The notes: generated by a model from the letters alone, not told the origin. Positions 1 through 6,884 are shown, counted from the stretch's first letter. The stretch: DNA of 64,000 bases from Pseudoxanthomonas sp. CF385 (GCF_900104255.1 NZ_FNKZ01000001.1:62001-126000); one strand, 5' to 3'. A program made the numbers and translations.

Positions 1-119
1 TGCACGCCGGCGGCCCGATGCAGCAGCTCGGGAAACGGCAGGTCGAACAGGGCCAGCAGCTCGTCGCGCCGCCAGTCGTGACGCAGACTGGGGGGCGGAC
101 TGGAAATGTGCAAAGACAT
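1..119 (-). CDS. bioB: biotin synthase BioB, N-terminal part (cut by window edge)
   Basis: Only the first 39 codons lie in the window, read on the minus strand from ATG at 119. The visible residues include [17 protein letters not shown] and [10 protein letters not shown], the N-terminal signature of xanthomonad BioB ahead of the radical-SAM cluster. BioB inserts sulfur into dethiobiotin to form biotin in the cytoplasm. The gene is divergent from comF (start 181), leaving about 60 bases for both promoters. The bioB/comF pairing is a known Xanthomonadaceae arrangement and helped to place the transposon insertion. The catalytic CxxxCxxC motif lies outside the window, so the call rests on the N-terminus and the neighbour. 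Confidence 0.85.
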   Translation of the reverse strand, partial: MSLHISSPPPSLRHDWRRDELLALFDLPFPELLHRAAGV

Positions 120-180
120 CGCGGACTCGCGCGGATAGAGTCGGGGAAGTCTGGAAACCACGGACGGAGCTGTCAACCGC

Positions 181-238
181 ATGGATGCCGGTTTAGTTGA
201 CAGGTGGCGCATGGCCTGCCGATGGCTGCTGCCACCCC
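181..238 (+). pseudogene. comF: comF 5' fragment, severed by the Tn7-like element
   Basis: An ATG at 181 opens a frame of 19 codons ending ...CRWLLPP exactly where the transposon begins at 239. The transposon terminus TGTAG supplies a TAG stop at 241-243, so only a 20-residue peptide can be made. Joining base 238 to base 34133 restores the frame as ...WLLPP-RCLICRESG..., giving the usual ComF start with its first zinc-binding CxxC pair. ComF is a phosphoribosyltransferase-fold protein needed for DNA uptake in naturally competent bacteria. The remainder of the gene is at 34128-34776. Confidence 0.88.
234..238. repeat. target-site duplication, left copy (ACCCC)
   Basis: ACCCC lies directly outside the left TGTAG terminus and is repeated at 34128-34132 directly outside the right terminus. 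Five-base duplications are characteristic of Tn7-family insertion. The two copies are identical and in the same orientation. Confidence 0.92.
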
Positions 239-307
239 TGTAGGATCCGGGAAAAGGTGAGACTCGTTGGTGCAAAAAGCGAGACCGTTTCGCCGAAAAG
301 ACGAGAT
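239..307 (+). repeat. transposon left end with three TnsB-type sites
   Basis: The terminal TGTAG (239-243) is followed, after 8 bases, by AAAAGGTGAGAC (252-263). Related copies follow: AAAAAGCGAGAC (274-285) and GAAAAGACGAGAT (295-307). The outermost 25 bases match the right end in inverted orientation at 18 positions, with TGTAG and AAAAGGTGAGAC equally spaced. In Tn7, arrays of TnsB-binding sites mark the ends, so these repeats are inferred to be TnsB sites. Between 308 and 584 I see no convincing gene. Confidence 0.85.
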
Positions 308-584
308 TTTTCGGGAGCTTTCAGCTGCGCAAACGTGCGCAAAATAGCCGGAGTTATGCACATTAGGCGTCTATTTCGCCGATCTTGACTCACTAGGCAC
401 CCTCCCCGCCACCTGAATCGACGTGTTGCTGGCAAGGCCGCTACCCGTGCTGCCAAAGCAGGGCATCGGGCTGGTTACATGGGCGGCCACCAAAGCCCAT
501 GCATACAGGCCGCAGCCAATACGCCCCCTACGAGCGAGCGCGCCGGACCGCTCGCGCGCCGACTTGCCGCGGGGGCCAGGGCGC

Positions 585-1451
585 TCAGCGGGTACGCTCC
601 TCCCACGGCTGCCAGGCACTCATGCCGCGCGGCAATACCAGCAGAGTTAGCGTCGTGTCGTACTCAGTCGCGGAAATTTTCATCTCACGAACTGACAGCT
701 GTTTCGGTGCGTGAGGAAACCATGTCGCCGCCGCAACCTCCATGCCAGCACGGTCATCGCTGATGGAGTCGTTAGCGGCTAAAGATCCTGCGGGGACTTC
801 AACCAATTGCTTACGAGACCGGAAAAATGCTCCATTCCTTGCTGCCGCGGTGCTCGAGAATGCCCACTTCATAAAGCCATCGCGATGGACAATGAGAACG
901 GCAGCCAAGTCCGTATGCTTCAACCATCGCAGCGTGACCGCTGTTAGCGAAACGCCGTACCTTGCGGCGCACGCACCCAATCCCTGGAAATCCGCGCACC
1001 CGCTCATCTGCTCGCGAAAATCGTTGAGCGGCATCAGCAACGTTGCTGCAAATGCATCTGCCTGTGCCTCAACCGTGACCTCGTCTGTGTCACGGTTTAC
1101 AACATCGTCCTCTGCACAGCTGAACTGATCACGCTGCTGGCGATGAAGAACGTAGTGCCCCAGCTCGTGAGCTTGAGTGAACCGAATTCGGCCGGGCGAC
1201 CTGATAGCTTCGTTGTATAGCAAACACCACTTGCTCTTTTCATCGTTAGCGAAAAGAGCGCCCTCAAACCCCGGTATGCGAGCCGCTTTCACCTCAGTGA
1301 TAGGGTCCTTCCAACCCAACTGGTTGGCAGCGTCCTGAGCCAGCTCGCCCACATCCACAGGAAATCTCCGTGTGCCGTGGAACTGGGCAAACAGATCAAG
1401 AACATGAGTGAACTTGTATGCCGCCTTTGACGGCGTCAGCTCCACAGTCAT
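585..1451 (-). CDS. ImmA/IrrE-family zinc metallopeptidase
   Basis: A 288-residue protein with the HELGHYVLH zinc motif (H95, E96, H99) and the downstream VEAQADAF stretch (third ligand E128), typical of ImmA/IrrE (COG2856) peptidases. Such enzymes cleave a partner XRE repressor in the cytoplasm and so switch on mobile-element or stress genes. The start is ATG at 1451, overlapping the stop of the upstream XRE gene by one base (TGATG), so the pair is translationally coupled. It is the outermost gene at the left end of the transposon. Inference: it inactivates the adjacent XRE protein and could relieve repression of cargo or transposition genes; the substrate is not shown by sequence. The C-terminal ~120 residues have no motif I recognise. 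Confidence 0.88.
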   Translation of the reverse strand: MTVELTPSKAAYKFTHVLDLFAQFHGTRRFPVDVGELAQDAANQLGWKDPITEVKAARIPGFEGALFANDEKSKWCLLYNEAIRSPGRIRFTQAHELGHYVLHRQQRDQFSCAEDDVVNRDTDEVTVEAQADAFAATLLMPLNDFREQMSGCADFQGLGACAARYGVSLTAVTLRWLKHTDLAAVLIVHRDGFMKWAFSSTAAARNGAFFRSRKQLVEVPAGSLAANDSISDDRAGMEVAAATWFPHAPKQLSVREMKISATEYDTTLTLLVLPRGMSAWQPWEERTR

Positions 1452-1774
1452 CAAGGGCTCTTCTTGAACGACTCCATGATCTGGCGCATTACAGCTTTGC
1501 CGCTTGCATCAAGATCCTTGTAGTTACGAAAGAAGGCTTCGTCCACATGCGCTTCTGCAGGCGTTGTCACTTCGTCTTCAAGAAAGTAGGCGACCGGTTG
1601 GCCAAGGATCTTAGCGAGCGCATCGAGCTTCTCCGCAGAGGGCTTAGGAGCGGGACGATTTTCCAGCTCCCATAGGTAGCTCTTGCTCATTCCGGCCCCT
1701 GAGGCCAGCTCATCTAACGTCAACCCTCGCTCCTTTCGAAGCGCGCGGATCTTGTCGCCCAGTTTCGTGCTCAT
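1451..1774 (-). CDS. XRE-family helix-turn-helix regulator
   Basis: A 107-residue protein. Residues about 6-60 form a Cro/C1-type HTH (KIRALRKERGLTLDELA, then GMSKSYLWELE), followed by an acidic linker and a short C-terminal helix. It heads a two-gene unit with the ImmA-type peptidase (stop TGA 1451-1453 overlaps the next ATG). XRE/ImmA pairs act as a repressor with its own protease, as in ICEBs1 and many phages. Three ACCGAAC heptamers lie just upstream (1815-1880) and could be its operators. The start ATG at 1774 is the first codon of the HTH domain and gives a normal length. Confidence 0.9.
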   Translation of the reverse strand: MSTKLGDKIRALRKERGLTLDELASGAGMSKSYLWELENRPAPKPSAEKLDALAKILGQPVAYFLEDEVTTPAEAHVDEAFFRNYKDLDASGKAVMRQIMESFKKSP

Positions 1775-1811
1775 AACATTGTTAATATTTCGTTACATTC
1801 CCCGGTACCAC

Positions 1812-1880
1812 TATACCGAACTTTCTGTTTGACAACACCGAACCAGCGGGGCACACTCAATCCCGTTCGTCAGACCGAAC
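1812..1880. promoter_or_regulatory. three ACCGAAC repeats upstream of the XRE gene
   Basis: The heptamer ACCGAAC occurs at 1815-1821, 1837-1843 and 1874-1880 in the same orientation, in the leader of the minus-strand XRE/ImmA unit. On the minus strand a TTGTCA hexamer and a TATAGT hexamer lie within this region, but their spacing (14 bases) is short for a sigma-70 promoter. Repeated heptamers next to an XRE gene suggest autoregulatory operators; this is inference. Confidence 0.4.
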
Positions 1881-2213
1881 AAAAGTTGCCGGGGTCATGT
1901 TAGAAATCTGGCACTCCGTCACGCAGAGTGCTAGGCTGTTAAGCAAACGATAAGGGCCCGGCACTGTGGCCGAGCCCCTGATATAGAAGTTCACGCTCTT
2001 TCAAAACACAAGATCTTGAGGCCGACTCGTAATCGGCCGAATCCCAAAATCACACCTGCAAGGTATTCAGCTTGGTGTGGTCTTGCGGGGAAGAGCGGCT
2101 ACCCGCCAGGGCAGACGAAGAATTATGTTTGCTCAAATCCTAGTCTGTCAACAGCCGCGCTAATTCCCTGTGAGTTCCTGGTTGGATACCTCCTGCCATG
2201 AGGATTCACGACG
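1881..2213. other. gene-free stretch with three hairpins
   Basis: No credible ORF is seen. Three short inverted repeats follow each other: GCACTC/GAGTGC (1911-1916 and 1926-1931), GGGCCCGGC/GCCGAGCCC (1954-1962 and 1969-1977, one G-U pair) and GGCCGA/TCGGCC (2020-2025 and 2033-2038). They could be attenuator or small-RNA structures ahead of the small gene at 2214, or chance. No riboswitch class is recognised. Confidence 0.35.
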
Positions 2214-2363
2214 ATGTCTTCCCAGACACCGACAACTCCCCATCGCCCTGGTTACAGGCTGATCTACCGGCCTGTCATTACCCTGAAGAACGGCAAGAAA
2301 TTGCATGCCGCTTCCAAGGGTTTGAAGGCCTGGCCGATCTGGGTGCGCGATGACGGCAAGTAA
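2214..2363 (+). CDS. small basic protein, 49 residues, unknown
   Basis: ATG at 2214 follows a GAGGA ribosome site and encodes 49 residues ending in TAA at 2361-2363. The product is basic, with lysine-rich GKKLHA and a C-terminal WPIWVRDDGK. No signal peptide or membrane segment is visible. It is followed by a perfect 11-bp hairpin (2380-2407), then by a second small gene at 2472 on the same strand. I do not recognise the family. The coding call rests on the ribosome site, the compact frame and the flanking hairpin. Confidence 0.5.
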   Translation: MSSQTPTTPHRPGYRLIYRPVITLKNGKKLHAASKGLKAWPIWVRDDGK

Positions 2364-2379
2364 GGCCGTTTAGTGCAAT

Positions 2380-2407
2380 GGCTGGGTAGCAGCAATGCTA
2401 CCCAGCC
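2380..2407 (+). other. strong 11-bp hairpin between two small genes
   Basis: GGCTGGGTAGC (2380-2390) and GCTACCCAGCC (2397-2407) pair perfectly around a six-base loop. There is no T-tract after it, so it is more likely an mRNA stabiliser, a processing site or a weak terminator than a classical intrinsic terminator. Confidence 0.55.
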
Positions 2408-2471
2408 AGCGAGGTGAGGTGCCGACACTCGTCATGACTCCATACACTCTTCATCACCACAAGGAACCGCA

Positions 2472-2642
2472 ATGGCTACTAATCCGCCGAAGGGAGACGG
2501 GCACCGCAACGGCGCTGTCCGCGAACGCTCCCAAACCCAGACTCCGTCTGGTCACTTCGTGAAACGCGACACCAACTCCGGGCGCTTCATGGACGTCAAA
2601 TCAGATGGAAAGCCCTTCAAGGGTGTGCGCAAAGAAAAATAG
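2472..2642 (+). CDS. small conserved-type hydrophilic protein, 56 residues
   Basis: ATG at 2472, preceded by AAGGAA, encodes 56 residues. The sequence is very hydrophilic, beginning MATNPPKGDGHRNGAVRERS and ending with GKPFKGVRKEK. The pattern PPKGDGHRNGAVRERSQ, then a phenylalanine/valine pair and a basic tail, matches a small family I have seen annotated as hypothetical in many proteobacteria; no function is known to me. A textbook intrinsic terminator follows directly (2661-2689), which supports a real transcription unit. Confidence 0.7.
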   Translation: MATNPPKGDGHRNGAVRERSQTQTPSGHFVKRDTNSGRFMDVKSDGKPFKGVRKEK

Positions 2643-2660
2643 CTGAGTGCTAGCTATGAG

Positions 2661-2689
2661 GAGGGGGCCATGCGGCCCCCTCTTTTTTT
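2661..2689 (+). terminator. rho-independent terminator
   Basis: GAGGGGGCC (2661-2669), loop ATGC, GGCCCCCTC (2674-2682), then seven T residues. The 9-bp perfect stem plus T-run terminates the unit ending with the 56-residue gene. Confidence 0.92.
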
Positions 2690-2958
2690 GCGCCGCAATA
2701 GCGCTCGTGGCTGCAGCCACTCATCTGCCCCGCAGGAGCATAGGCGCAGATCATGCTTCCGGAACGGAACCTACCCATCGAGCGCTCGAGTGCGCACTTA
2801 TCGCGTAGTTGGCTAACATCAAATGCTGTTACTCGCATTGCTTCCAAGATAGGTGTGATCTTCGCAGCTGTTGCATTGTCTGCAGGACTTGCTAGATTTG
2901 GTCATGTGAACACTTCTTACCGCCCGCTCCGAATACCTGGCTGATCAGCAACTGATCA

Positions 2959-3051
2959 GCCCCTGTAGCTCAATGGTTAGAGCAGCGGTTTTATAACCCG
3001 TCAGCGCCAGATAAGCGGCTTGTGCCGGTTCGAGTCCGGCCAGGGGCACCA
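2959..3051 (+). tRNA. atypical tRNA, apparent anticodon UAU (Ile), long variable region
   Basis: A 93-nt cloverleaf. Acceptor GCCCCTG/CAGGGGC, discriminator A, encoded CCA (3049-3051), D-arm GCTC/GAGC, and T-arm GCCGG-TTCGAGT-CCGGC are all canonical. The anticodon arm reads GCGGT-TTTATAA-CCCGT, giving UAU, which would decode the AUA isoleucine codon; the closing pair is mismatched. Between the anticodon stem and the T-stem there are 22 bases. A region this long is normal only for Leu, Ser, Tyr and Sec tRNAs and is not expected for Ile. It sits alone in transposon cargo, just ahead of two exonuclease genes. It may be an element-borne tRNA for rare AUA codons, a decoy, or a tRNA with an insertion. 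Decoding identity is uncertain. Confidence 0.75.
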
Positions 3052-3125
3052 TATCTGTTACCCCTGCCCCATAGTTCGGGCAGAACAGGTGATGTGGCCG
3101 AAGAAGTACGAGCCAAGCTGACGTC

Positions 3126-3677
3126 ATGACCTATCTCTTCCTAGACACCGAATGGGCGGACCCGACAGGGTCCGAGCTAGTGAGCTTGGCGCTCGTCAGC
3201 GAGGACGGCATCCATAGGTTCTACGCCGAGCGTGATCCCCTGCCGGATGTGGCAACCGACTTTGTGCGGTCGGTGGTCTATCCCCTGCTGGAACGGGGTC
3301 AGTGGTGCATGCCCGACCAAGCGATGACAACGGGACTACGCGCCTTCTTGGCGGCTGTTGCCGACCCCATTGTGGTGGCTGACTACCCCAACGACTTGGC
3401 ACTTCTGCAGTACGTGGTAGCGGGCTTCGATCTCCCAGACGATCAAGCTGCAGCATGTGGACCGATCCCTAAGCCCGTGATAACGAGAATGCTCAAGGAA
3501 GGTGCCATGGGCATGCTGATTGAAGACTACTTCGCAGGTCACCCCGATGCTGCGGCTCGGCGCCATCATGCACTCATTGATGCAGAGGCCCTGCGCATGG
3601 CCTGGCTGGTCGTTACGGGGCGTGTTTCTACACCGCCTTGGGCGACGACCATGCTCCGCCATAAGGCCCAACCTTAG
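3126..3677 (+). CDS. DEDDh 3'-5' exonuclease-like protein (copy 1)
   Basis: A 183-residue protein with the DEDDh exonuclease motifs: FLDTEW near the N-terminus (D7, E9), a middle acidic motif in VVADYPNDLALL, and the C-terminal HHALIDAEALR (His and Asp). Length and motif order match the small 3'-5' exoribonucleases of the Rv2179c/RNase T-like group, which trim RNA or DNA ends in the cytoplasm using two metal ions. Its stop (3675-3677) abuts the ATG of a paralogue at 3678, so the two form an operon. It lies 75 bases after the atypical tRNA, which invites the guess that it acts on tRNA or other RNA ends; nothing in the sequence proves this. Confidence 0.82.
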   Translation: MTYLFLDTEWADPTGSELVSLALVSEDGIHRFYAERDPLPDVATDFVRSVVYPLLERGQWCMPDQAMTTGLRAFLAAVADPIVVADYPNDLALLQYVVAGFDLPDDQAAACGPIPKPVITRMLKEGAMGMLIEDYFAGHPDAAARRHHALIDAEALRMAWLVVTGRVSTPPWATTMLRHKAQP

Positions 3678-4325
3678 ATGATCCGGCTCTTCCTCGACTC
3701 CGAATGGGCCAACGACGCGCTGCGTGAACTCGTCAGCCTGGCTCTAGTCAGTGAGGACGGCGAGCATGTCTTCTACGCGGAGCGAGATCCGCTACCTGGC
3801 ATGCCTTCCAGCTTCGTACGCGAGAGTGTTTACCCGCTCCTCGACCGTGGGGAAGCGGCGATGAAGGACAGCGCCATGACGCACGCGCTTCGGAGCTTTC
3901 TGGAACCCCTAGGTGACTGCGAGGTCTTCGCAGACGCACCGCTCGACTTCTCGATGCTCAGCCGGGTATGGAAGGGACGTGACCGGACATCGCCCGAACC
4001 GCCATTCCGCACGAGGCTTGCACGCGAAGGGAACCTGATGCCGAGCGTCGAGCGCTATTTTGAGCTCAATCCCGACCATAGGGCGCTTCGACACCATGCT
4101 CTCGTAGACGCCATGGCACTTCGATCAGCTTGGATCGTGGAGAACTACAGCCTTGATGGCGATGTGGGCAGCGCCACCTCATATGACCCCTGCTATGACG
4201 AATGGCTCCTCGCAAAGGTCGGGGCGGCGCGGGCAGATCCGCGGTCGTCCATCCCTCACGAGACCGTCATGGAGAAGCTCAGAAAGCGCCTCGAGGCCAT
4301 GAAAGCTGAGCGAGATGACCACTAG
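3678..4325 (+). CDS. DEDDh 3'-5' exonuclease-like protein (copy 2)
   Basis: A 215-residue paralogue of the preceding gene, starting on the base after that gene's stop codon. It retains FLDSEWA (D7, E9), VFADAPLDFSML, and HHALVDAMALRSAW, so all four acidic residues and the histidine of a DEDDh active site appear present. Relative to copy 1 it has a charged C-terminal extension of about 40 residues ending KRLEAMKAERDDH, likely helical. The clear but diverged similarity along the length indicates an old tandem duplication. The two products could form a heterodimer, because RNase T-type enzymes act as dimers; this is inference. Confidence 0.82.
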   Translation: MIRLFLDSEWANDALRELVSLALVSEDGEHVFYAERDPLPGMPSSFVRESVYPLLDRGEAAMKDSAMTHALRSFLEPLGDCEVFADAPLDFSMLSRVWKGRDRTSPEPPFRTRLAREGNLMPSVERYFELNPDHRALRHHALVDAMALRSAWIVENYSLDGDVGSATSYDPCYDEWLLAKVGAARADPRSSIPHETVMEKLRKRLEAMKAERDDH

Positions 4326-4334
4326 CCAAAGATA

Positions 4335-4360
4335 TGTCTGCTATCGACCCATAGCGGACA
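4335..4360 (+). terminator. possible terminator hairpin after the exonuclease pair
   Basis: TGTCTGCTAT (4335-4344) and ATAGCGGACA (4351-4360) form a 10-bp stem with one G-U pair, 9 bases after the stop codon. No T-tract follows, so termination is only probable. Confidence 0.45.
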
Positions 4361-4482
4361 TTCGGTGAGATAGGAGTTCGCACTGCCTGAAAAGGGTTGT
4401 CACGAATCAGCTCAACAAGTTGCGTCCAACATCACCGCGACTGGATAGAGCCTAAGTGGCGCCATGTCCGCCCTGAATGACC

Positions 4483-4782
4483 CTAAGCTAGCATTGAGGT
4501 CAATGTGAAGAAGTACCCGTTGGCATCCAGCATGTCGCGTAGCTTCTGCTCAGCCGGAATTCGGCTAATGGCCTGTCCCGCCCAAAGGCCGTAGCACGGA
4601 CGGATGCCGTAGCCAGCATTGTCCTGGGCACGACGGCTTACGCTGACATCAGGCGAATCACAAGCCGTGGCCCATATCGCTGTCAATGCCGTTGGTCCAA
4701 TGGACTGGCCAACGCCCAAACGAAGAACGAAGACCTGCCGTCTTTCGTTCCGAGCTTCTGTCCGATAGTAGCGCAGTGGCAT
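4483..4782 (-). CDS. hypothetical protein, 99 residues
   Basis: A minus-strand frame from ATG 4782 with 99 residues. It contains a moderately hydrophobic middle (SIGPTALTAIWATA) and an aromatic C-terminus (ANGYFFTLTSMLA). I recognise no domain. It follows the 80-residue gene (ending 4807) by 24 bases on the same strand and may be the last gene of a three-gene unit starting at 5353. Base use is less GC-rich than the chromosome. Coding status is plausible but not proved. Confidence 0.42.
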   Translation of the reverse strand: MPLRYYRTEARNERRQVFVLRLGVGQSIGPTALTAIWATACDSPDVSVSRRAQDNAGYGIRPCYGLWAGQAISRIPAEQKLRDMLDANGYFFTLTSMLA

Positions 4783-4806
4783 TAGTTCTGATCGCTTAGA
4801 TGGCGA

Positions 4807-5049
4807 CTAATGGAAGTTTCCCGGCCAACGAGAATGGTGCGTAGATGCATACCATTGCTGAGCGCGGGAAAGAGCCTCCGGCTTAGTAAGATCGGCATTG
4901 GCGAAGAAGAGCCAGCAAACGTCACCTTCGAAGTTTTTCTGCTCATGAACAAGGCGAAATGAATTCAATCGCGAGTCCATCTCCGGATCAAGACGACTGT
5001 CGATGCACTCAACGCTTTGCGACGAAATAACTAACGAGATGCTATTCAT
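4807..5049 (-). CDS. hypothetical protein, 80 residues
   Basis: The frame runs from ATG 5049 (MNSISLVISSQSVE) to a stop at 4807-4809. The composition is balanced, with several aromatic residues (CWLFFANADL, QQWYASTHHSRWPGNF), which makes a real protein plausible. Its start overlaps the last bases of the gene ending at 5042, suggesting translational coupling. No family is recognised. Confidence 0.5.
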   Translation of the reverse strand: MNSISLVISSQSVECIDSRLDPEMDSRLNSFRLVHEQKNFEGDVCWLFFANADLTKPEALSRAQQWYASTHHSRWPGNFH

Positions 5050-5353
5050 GGCTGCGATACCGTGCACCCGAGGTCACAAGCGCCAACCCGCGTCGCGTGC
5101 TCGGTCCTACGCGACGAAGTTCCGTGGTTCTTCCTGACCAGAAGGACGTCTCCTCTTCGGCATACTTATCCCTTTGCTGCACGACGCACTGAACAAGATT
5201 GGACTTGGCTATCGCCAAGTAAGGTTCGACCGCATCTCTAAGGACGGGCCATCCCTCATTCTCGGCACACTGCAGCGCACGCTCTCTTAGGGCATGAGTG
5301 ATGTTCTGAAACGGGGAATCGGTCGAAACGACACGGTGTCGTTTGATAGTCAT
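5042..5353 (-). CDS. hypothetical protein, 103 residues
   Basis: ATG 5353 (MTIKRHRVVSTDSPF) gives 103 residues; an in-frame ATG 33 bases upstream (5386) is also possible. The N-terminal half looks helical (ITHALRERALQCAE) and the C-terminus is arginine-rich. It would be the first gene of a minus-strand trio (5353 to 4483) with an 8-base overlap to the next. No domain is recognised and function is unknown. Confidence 0.48.
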   Translation of the reverse strand: MTIKRHRVVSTDSPFQNITHALRERALQCAENEGWPVLRDAVEPYLAIAKSNLVQCVVQQRDKYAEEETSFWSGRTTELRRVGPSTRRGLALVTSGARYRSHE

Positions 5354-5660
5354 GGCAGCTCCGGCAAATTGTGCGAGCCGGCACACTGCGGGCGCGAAAG
5401 CTAACCAAGCATCGGAATTCCGCGTTGTACGAAGCTACCACGTTACGGGCGGAATAGAACGTGATCTTGCGGATAGCGTCACACCAGACTAACAACCAAA
5501 GGCGCAGGGTGCGGGTGTTGCGGTGCAATACCGTATCGGCTGCTCAGCCGCGCTCCACCCCTCCTACTCTCCGCATTGAGCTCGCGCCTGGCATTTCGCC
5601 CGGCCACGGCTTTGGCCGTCCGCTTGACCCTGATACGGGTCTACTTCGTAGGAAATTCCC
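5354..5660. other. gene-free stretch before the fasciclin gene
   Basis: No convincing ORF, tRNA or strong hairpin is seen. It must hold the promoters of the minus-strand trio starting at 5353 and of the fasciclin gene at 5661. A TAGGAAA ribosome site lies just before 5661. Confidence 0.4.
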
Positions 5661-6113
5661 ATGGAAATGCAACAGAAAGAAGGCCTCGCCCAGCAGAATC
5701 TGTTGGGTACGCTGAAGACCAACAAGTCCTTCTCGACCTTCATCAATGCCATCGACAAGGCGGGCCTTACGGCCTCACTGGCGGGGGATGAGCAGTTCAC
5801 GCTTTTTGCCCCAACTGACGAGGCATTCTCCGGTCTACCGACAGGTGCGCTCGATCGGTTGCTCGAGCCTGCCAATAAGGATGAACTGACTTCAGTGATC
5901 AACTATCACTTGGTCAGTGGCCGCAAGACGACGACCGATGTCGGGAAGTGGCAATCGGCGCGCACGGTGCACGGCCAGCATGCGCCGATCAAGGTCACTG
6001 AAGGCAAGCTCAGCATCGGTGCCGCTCGTGTGACGCTCCCGGACATCCTTGCCAAGAATGGCGTGATCCACGGCATCGACAAGGTCAACCTCCCGGAATC
6101 CAAACCTAACTAA
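5661..6113 (+). CDS. fasciclin (FAS1) domain protein
   Basis: A 150-residue single FAS1 domain covering nearly the whole chain. The first conserved FAS1 box is FTLFAPTDEAFSGLP (about residues 46-60) and the second is the VIHGIDKV motif near the C-terminus. FAS1 domains mediate adhesion or protein interaction and are usually exported. Here no signal peptide is visible, because the N-terminus MEMQQKEGLAQQNLLG is hydrophilic, so location is uncertain. The start ATG has a TAGGAAA ribosome site. It is an isolated cargo gene; a GC hairpin follows at 6137-6160. Confidence 0.9.
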   Translation: MEMQQKEGLAQQNLLGTLKTNKSFSTFINAIDKAGLTASLAGDEQFTLFAPTDEAFSGLPTGALDRLLEPANKDELTSVINYHLVSGRKTTTDVGKWQSARTVHGQHAPIKVTEGKLSIGAARVTLPDILAKNGVIHGIDKVNLPESKPN

Positions 6114-6136
6114 GGTGCGGATGCAAAGGACTGCCA

Positions 6137-6160
6137 GCGGCGGGGAGGAATTCCCGCCGC
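6137..6160 (+). terminator. possible terminator hairpin after the fasciclin gene
   Basis: GCGGCGGG (6137-6144) and CCCGCCGC (6153-6160) form a perfect 8-bp stem 24 bases after the stop codon. The following sequence has only scattered T residues. Confidence 0.5.
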
Positions 6161-6187
6161 ATCACTTCCTTCGGTGGTTGAACTCCC

Positions 6188-6499
6188 ATGGGCCCATCTA
6201 TCAAACACCACGTATCGGTCTCAATCGGCGCTGGGACGGACCGCGCTAAGACCGCTACCGCTCTTATGAACAAGATCGCCTATCAGCTGAGGCCAGCCAG
6301 TAAGACGACGATGTCGCCCTGCGCACGATGCTGCAGGCCCAGTCCGTGCGGTCAGCCTTGCGCAAAGTGTCTGACAGACGAGTTGGGCAGCCTCATTGAG
6401 AATTATGGTGCAGCGGCACGTTGGCTTGAGTCGACCAAACAAGCCACTCAAGACGAAGGCACGGTGCTCCGGTATGCAGGGCTCGCAACCGTAGGTTGA
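6188..6499 (+). CDS. possible small cysteine-rich protein, 103 residues
   Basis: ATG 6188 opens a 103-residue frame. The middle contains CARCCRPSPCGQPCAKC, which could bind a metal, followed by a helical-looking tail (LGSLIENYGAAARWLES). No ribosome site is obvious and a similar-length frame exists on the other strand, so coding is uncertain. No family is recognised. Confidence 0.33.
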   Translation: MGPSIKHHVSVSIGAGTDRAKTATALMNKIAYQLRPASKTTMSPCARCCRPSPCGQPCAKCLTDELGSLIENYGAAARWLESTKQATQDEGTVLRYAGLATVG

Positions 6500-6523
6500 A
6501 CGCTTCCAGTACCTCATAAGCGA

Positions 6524-6544
6524 AGAGCCCCTGTCTGGGGCTCT
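6524..6544 (-). terminator. hairpin terminator of the 45-residue gene
   Basis: AGAGCCCC (6524-6531) pairs with GGGGCTCT (6537-6544) around a five-base loop, 6 bases beyond the stop of the minus-strand small gene. On the minus strand the stem is followed by TTC then GCTTAT, a weak T-tract. It could also serve the plus-strand frame ending at 6499. Confidence 0.55.
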
Positions 6545-6550
6545 CTATGC

Positions 6551-6688
6551 TCAGCGCTTCTTCTGCTCTTGACCGCGTTTCTGGTCCTGCTGCGGCTTCG
6601 CCTGTTTGCCAGTCTCGTCTTTTGATTTCTGTTGGCCTTTCTCGCCGGGCTTACCCTGCGAATCGCGCTGCCCAATGTTGCTGCTCAT
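6551..6688 (-). CDS. 45-residue glutamine/lysine-rich protein
   Basis: ATG 6688 (MSSNIGQRDSQGKPGEKGQQ) encodes 45 residues dominated by Gln, Lys, Gly and Asp, with no hydrophobic segment. It is almost certainly disordered. A GGAGAC ribosome-like site precedes the start and a hairpin follows the stop. Short low-complexity proteins of this kind accompany stress genes in xanthomonads, but I cannot assign a family. Confidence 0.5.
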   Translation of the reverse strand: MSSNIGQRDSQGKPGEKGQQKSKDETGKQAKPQQDQKRGQEQKKR

Positions 6689-6884
6689 CGGAACGTCTCC
6701 TACTCGGCGGAATGCCGAGCACCACGAGGCTGCGCCGCCCGATGTGATCGGGGTGTGCTCAACGGATATGGGGCGAAAATTATGCCGACGTGCCGCCCGG
6801 ACGTGGAATGCCTTTCAGCGAGATGCAGGCAGGCTTTGCCAGCGAGTACCGGGGCCGGTAGAGAGTGACTACTATTTGGTGATA

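Noticed and set aside
371-619. 82-codon minus-strand frame in the left end
   Set aside because: Overlaps the end of the ImmA-type gene and has no ribosome site or recognisable sequence.
2753-2944. 63-codon plus-strand frame before the tRNA
   Set aside because: No ribosome site, composition not protein-like, and it ends in a tandem CTGATCAGC repeat; I see nothing else in 2690-2958.
2945-3127. 60-codon minus-strand frame over the tRNA
   Set aside because: It is the reverse complement of the tRNA gene; such frames are a known annotation artefact.
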